The notes under the pieces were generated by a model. That model made no database searches and was not told the DNA's origin. It saw nothing but the letters and a program-made list of their open reading frames with translations. From NCBI GenBank assembly GCA_003439945.1, contig QVRM01006416.1, positions 1,061,001 through 1,125,000 on the forward strand: DNA of 64,000 nucleotides, in the 5' to 3' direction. This document shows, piece after piece, positions 60,600 through 64,000 of this stretch (the first letter of the stretch is position 1; every line of letters begins with the position of its first letter). This stretch comes from Dermanyssus gallinae. Taxonomy: Eukaryota; Arthropoda; Arachnida; Mesostigmata; Dermanyssidae. The position numbers and the translations under genes are program-made.

Positions 60600-61440
60600 G
60601 AGTTTTTCAAGTCGGAACGTTTTTGAGACACCCTGATAGTCGGAAGGTGCAGGGACCGGAGGGTATGGTGGGTGCCCAGCCCAGGTCGGATATTTCTTTC
60701 GGGCCGGTGTTACTTACATGAGCGTTGTTTTATCGAAAAAGATCTCCTTTTACGTCAAAGAGTTGTGAACGCATTCAGGTGCGTTGTTTGCTTAACTGTT
60801 GACAGACGTTCAAAGTAAACGGTGCATCTAATATCCAACCAAAGATAACACAACATAACATAAATATTTGAACGCTTCGCTTGGGTTGACTCTGGGAACT
60901 GTCTTTGGACCAGATTTATTGTCTGTGTACAGTCTTAAAGAAGACATTATATATCGCAGGTTATCAAACATTCTAAGAATGAAGCTTGGCGGTGGCTACT
61001 GAGGAGCCATGTGTAGACGCCTATGCGTTTCAATTTATTGGCGTCACTTGGTTCGTGAGAAGCTCCTACGAAGCTTCGAAGTTATTCCTAATTTTTTGCG
61101 TTCTGACAATGATTGCTTGGTCAACTTAAACGTCATCCGCGACTTCTCGAATGGCAACGGTCTTCAAACGCAGACTGTTGTCTTCCAGCAACGGGGGTCG
61201 ACCGGATCTCAGTTTACCTTCCAGATTATAATATTCCTTACAGAACCAGACAATCCATTTTCGGCAGACTCGTTCGTTGATTATGTCGTTCTTGATGATA
61301 GTGGTCATGTTTCGACAATATATTGAAATGGCGTTAGAATCTTGTCGAAACTCGTAGAGCAAACTGAAATTGTTTAATGATAAACGTATCACCCTTTGCC
61401 ATGCTGGAAAGTGTTTCGTAGAGTGTACTGCAAGCCTCTG
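60600..61440 (-). pseudogene. Mariner-type transposase remnant
   Basis: Read on the minus strand, the N-terminal DNA-binding part is clear. LLYEFRQDSNA and INERVCRKWIVWFCKEYYNLEGK are followed by RSGRPP (about 61,195-61,209), the hallmark of mariner transposases (compare CR-WF-RF--GDF-L-D--RSGRP). Downstream a VDQ segment ends in frameshifts and stops. The C-terminal catalytic region survives as NNAHVSNT and DLGW pieces near 60,650-60,750, where intact enzymes have DNARPHV and LGW before the final catalytic Asp. Multiple stops make it inactive. Terminal inverted repeats were not located. Confidence 0.78.
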
Positions 61441-61557
61441 AAAGAAGTGTATACCAAAACGGCCAGAATTTTGCATCAAACTAATGTTTAGATTAGTATT
61501 CGTGCTGGAGGTGAGCGACATAGATGCAGTACACTCTTTGATGTGATGCAGAGGGCA

Positions 61558-61558
<1 letters not shown>

Positions 61559-61589
<31 letters not shown>
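61559..61589. repeat. (TA)n microsatellite before SINE-1
   Basis: About 30 bp of TA repeats abutting the SINE head. Another TA run (about 61,789-61,811) follows its A-tail. Confidence 0.95.
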
Positions 61590-61779
61590 GAGCAAGATGG
61601 CTTAGTGGCAGAGCCTTTTCCTTGCATTAGGGAGGACTGGGTTCGAGACCCAGGCCGACCACTCTTAAATTGGTTTACATGGTTTCCAACTTAGACAAGG
61701 TAAATGCCGGAGTGGATTAAAATTAGCCATGACATGAAAAAACCGTACACGGGCAAAAGCTTTACGGAAAATCTTTAAA

Positions 61780-61788
<9 letters not shown>
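61590..61788 (+). mobile_element. SINE-1, best-preserved copy
   Basis: About 199 bp. A perfect A box TGGCTTAGTGG (61,598-61,608) and perfect B box GGTTCGAGACC (61,640-61,650) lie 40 bp apart. A family-specific tail contains GCCATGACATGAAA and GTACACGGGCA, and the element ends in about twelve A residues. It sits directly between (TA)n tracts, so its target duplication cannot be resolved. Confidence 0.93.
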
Positions 61789-61810
<22 letters not shown>

Positions 61811-62107
61811 CCTAGATGAGTCTACTACATATCATACCAGGTGCCAGCATAGATAGTTCTGCGTATAGCTCGTCACGACGAGTGACCGAGTTGTCGTTCT
61901 CTTTTAATGTCCATTCATTGCTGCCAATGCTGCTCGGTTGCAACGGTTGATCTAGCTGCCACACAAGCCGTGCCTCACGCAGCAATTTCGACTGATTCAC
62001 TGATTGCCTGACATCGATGATTGCTCATTGTTGTTGCAGTGATGTTGGTCGACTATTAAAAACGCCTCGTTCATCATATTCAGTGTCCATGTTGTCTGCG
62101 TGCAAAT

Positions 62108-62221
<114 letters not shown>

Positions 62222-62471
62222 CTCAAATAAAAAAAAGTACGAAACGACACTGTGGGTATAATTGAAGTATTTATTTAAAGGTAATCAACAGATGCCTAAG
62301 CTCAACTATCTCACTGTTTCACAAGCCGGAAAATTCCTTGTTCTCAGAATTCCTGCGAATGTGACAAGAGCCAGTCTTCCAATGTGACCTTCAGGTCGTC
62401 GCCCGAGTTAAAGCGCGTCCGCTTGAGATATTTTTAGCGGACGAGATTGATGGACTTTACGGACTTTTAGG

Positions 62472-62657
62472 GTCAAGCCCGGTGGCGTGGTGGCTTAAGT
62501 CTGCGCCTCGCAACTGGAGGAGACACATAGGTGCGCGGGTTTGAGCCCCACCGTTGCACATTTGTATGTATGGGGGTCCGTCTATGATGCAATGTGAAAA
62601 ACAGTTCCATGGACGTTAAATCTTGGCTGAGGGTCAGCCCGAAAACTTTACCTACTT
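62472..62657 (+). mobile_element. SINE-2, tRNA-derived SINE copy with target-site duplication
   Basis: A 186-bp element flanked by the 9-bp direct repeat ACTTTTAGG (62,463-62,471 and 62,658-62,666). A-box-like TGGCTTAAGTC (62,491-62,501) and B-box-like GGTTTGAGCCC (62,538-62,548), the latter with one C-to-T change. The tail includes GTTGCACATTTGTATGTATG and TCCATGGACGTTAAATC. It matches the 11.5 kb copy along its whole length. Confidence 0.9.
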
Positions 62658-62669
62658 ACTTTTAGGACC

Positions 62670-63540
62670 ATCCGGCAATGACAAACGGCCGGTTCAACAC
62701 ATTTTGCAGTCAGAAATCTGATAACACCTCACTGCTCCATAATCGTCAAATTTTGCAATAGGAACGCCATGATGTCGTCATACACAGACACACACACAGA
62801 CTGCCGTGTCAGTTAAACGGTGCACACAACTTCCTGTTTCTTTCCCACTCTCGCACCCGCGCATGCGCAAAGTCACACCGGACACTTTATTCGCCCACTT
62901 AAATGTCTCGTTACATTATCTCGAAAAGCGGCATATTCAAATTTCAACCGGTTTGGTTGTAACGGCGTCGTACCTTTTCATTTGAACACACCTATATATA
63001 TATAGAACAGTCAGGCTATGTATATATCGAATGATGTGTGGTCCATCGTGGCAGGCCTCTTACCAGTGCCTTACGACGTTTGAGCGTTTATCGTTTCATC
63101 ATTGTCGTCGTTAATGATTAAATACAGATAATGAAGGAAGAAGCCTAAGTTAACGCCGTCGTCGTCGTCGTCGTTATCGACGTCACCGTTTTGGCCACCA
63201 ATCGGCAACAACCGGCGAAGTCCGGGAAGCGTAGCGGTCAGAAGAAAAAGAAGAGCTGTTTCGTTGCCAGCTGGACACGTCTTTGCGCCCGATGAACAGT
63301 TAGCGAAACAAAGAAAACAAACGAAACAACACACGCAGTTAAAACAGAGCAATACGATACGTATATATTATCGACAACGAAGACGCCGATTTAGCAGCTG
63401 CCCACAAAAGCAGGAAGGCGCACCGGCGCGCACGGCAGGTGCACGAATAAAAGAAAAAGAAAGAAAAAACGACACGATGAGGACAAAGAAAAGCAAGCCT
63501 ATAGTTGTGTGGTGCCACAATAAGAGCAGCAGCAGCCGCA
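62670..63540. other. Non-coding stretch, no gene seen
   Basis: A short (ACAC)n run near 62,782-62,797 and (GTC)n near 63,157-63,173. No recognised gene. Confidence 0.5.
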
Positions 63541-63900
63541 ACATCAGCATCAACAGCAGCTGCTGCTGTTGTTGTTGTTGTTGCTGCTGCCGTTGTTGGA
63601 GCTCCTGCGTTTGCTAGAAAACATCCGACAACTTTGCCCTTATGCCCTCCTCATTAGGTATTGTAGTTCCCAACTATTGTTCGCCGGGGGTTGCCGGACA
63701 ACGTTGTCCGGCATCACCCAGCGGGCGATCAGATGTGTTCCTTCCTCATGCGTTATCATTATAAATGTCTTCGTTGTTGTTGTTGCTGTTGTTGTTGTTG
63801 TTGTTGATGACGACTGTGTTGTTGTCGTTGTGTGTCGTTTTTATTGTTGTTGTTGCCGCCTGTTGTGTAGTGCGCATATGAAGTTATTGCGTTGGTAGCA
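63540..63900. repeat. GTT/GCT microsatellite patches
   Basis: GCT/GTT at about 63,553-63,597 and GTT at about 63,770-63,862. The CAG run beyond (63,905-63,935) continues towards the window end without a gene. Confidence 0.85.
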
Positions 63901-64000
63901 TTAGAAGTCGCAGCAGCAGCAGCAGCAGCAACAATAACGGCTGGCGCGGCCCCATCACCGCATTAGGTCCCATGCATAGTTCCGACGATGGCCAAGGCCT

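Overview
This is eukaryotic, almost certainly arthropod, nuclear DNA. It has no operons, no bacterial-type dense coding and no rRNA or intact tRNA genes. It is full of (TA)n and (GTT)n/(AAC)n microsatellites, tRNA-derived SINEs with Pol III A/B boxes, and decayed non-LTR retrotransposons, including the R1 clade that is typical of arthropods. Long microsatellite reading frames (poly-Thr, -Cys, -Val, -Leu, -Ser, or alternating Tyr-Ile) are translation artefacts. A chelicerate (mite or tick) is my guess, but the sequence does not prove it.

Layout: 1-6.9 kb is non-coding with large GTT and TA tracts. 6.9-15.4 kb is a transposon graveyard: a minus-strand R1-like LINE, a foldback element, repeat family C, a minus-strand Ty3/gypsy integrase remnant, a SINE-2 copy, and a reverse transcriptase (RT) element with a C-terminal RPDG domain, followed by two palindromes. 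16.6-17.3 kb is GTT/TA rich. 18.9-25.5 kb holds LINE scraps and two more family C copies. 25.7-31.8 kb is microsatellite-rich, with a GTTT/GTCT field containing two minus-strand LINE tails. 33.0-34.2 kb is a LINE RT split by a 300-bp SINE (SINE-3) flanked by a 15-bp target duplication.

35-39 kb is CAA tracts followed by a CpG-bearing region ending in the best host-gene candidate, a signal-peptide first exon with a consensus splice donor (38,679-38,754, + strand). 39.4-44.5 kb carries three SINE-1 copies and a decayed SINE-2. 45-55 kb is dominated by GTT/AAC and TA tracts, with an R2/R4-type LINE tail embedded between TA tracts at 52.7-53.1 kb. A second copy of the same 3' tail lies between TA tracts at 56.9 kb. 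60.2 kb has a possible exon, 60.6-61.4 kb a decayed mariner transposase, and 61.6 and 62.5 kb further SINE-1 and SINE-2 copies.

The main signals are a LINE family whose two copies both sit in (TA)n, three separate tRNA-derived SINE families (two copies plus the SINE-3 insertion with recognisable target duplications), an unclassified 270-bp repeat family, and three palindromes with (TA)n exactly at their centre of symmetry. Apart from the putative first exon, most of the window appears to be intergenic or intronic DNA shaped by mobile elements and simple repeats.
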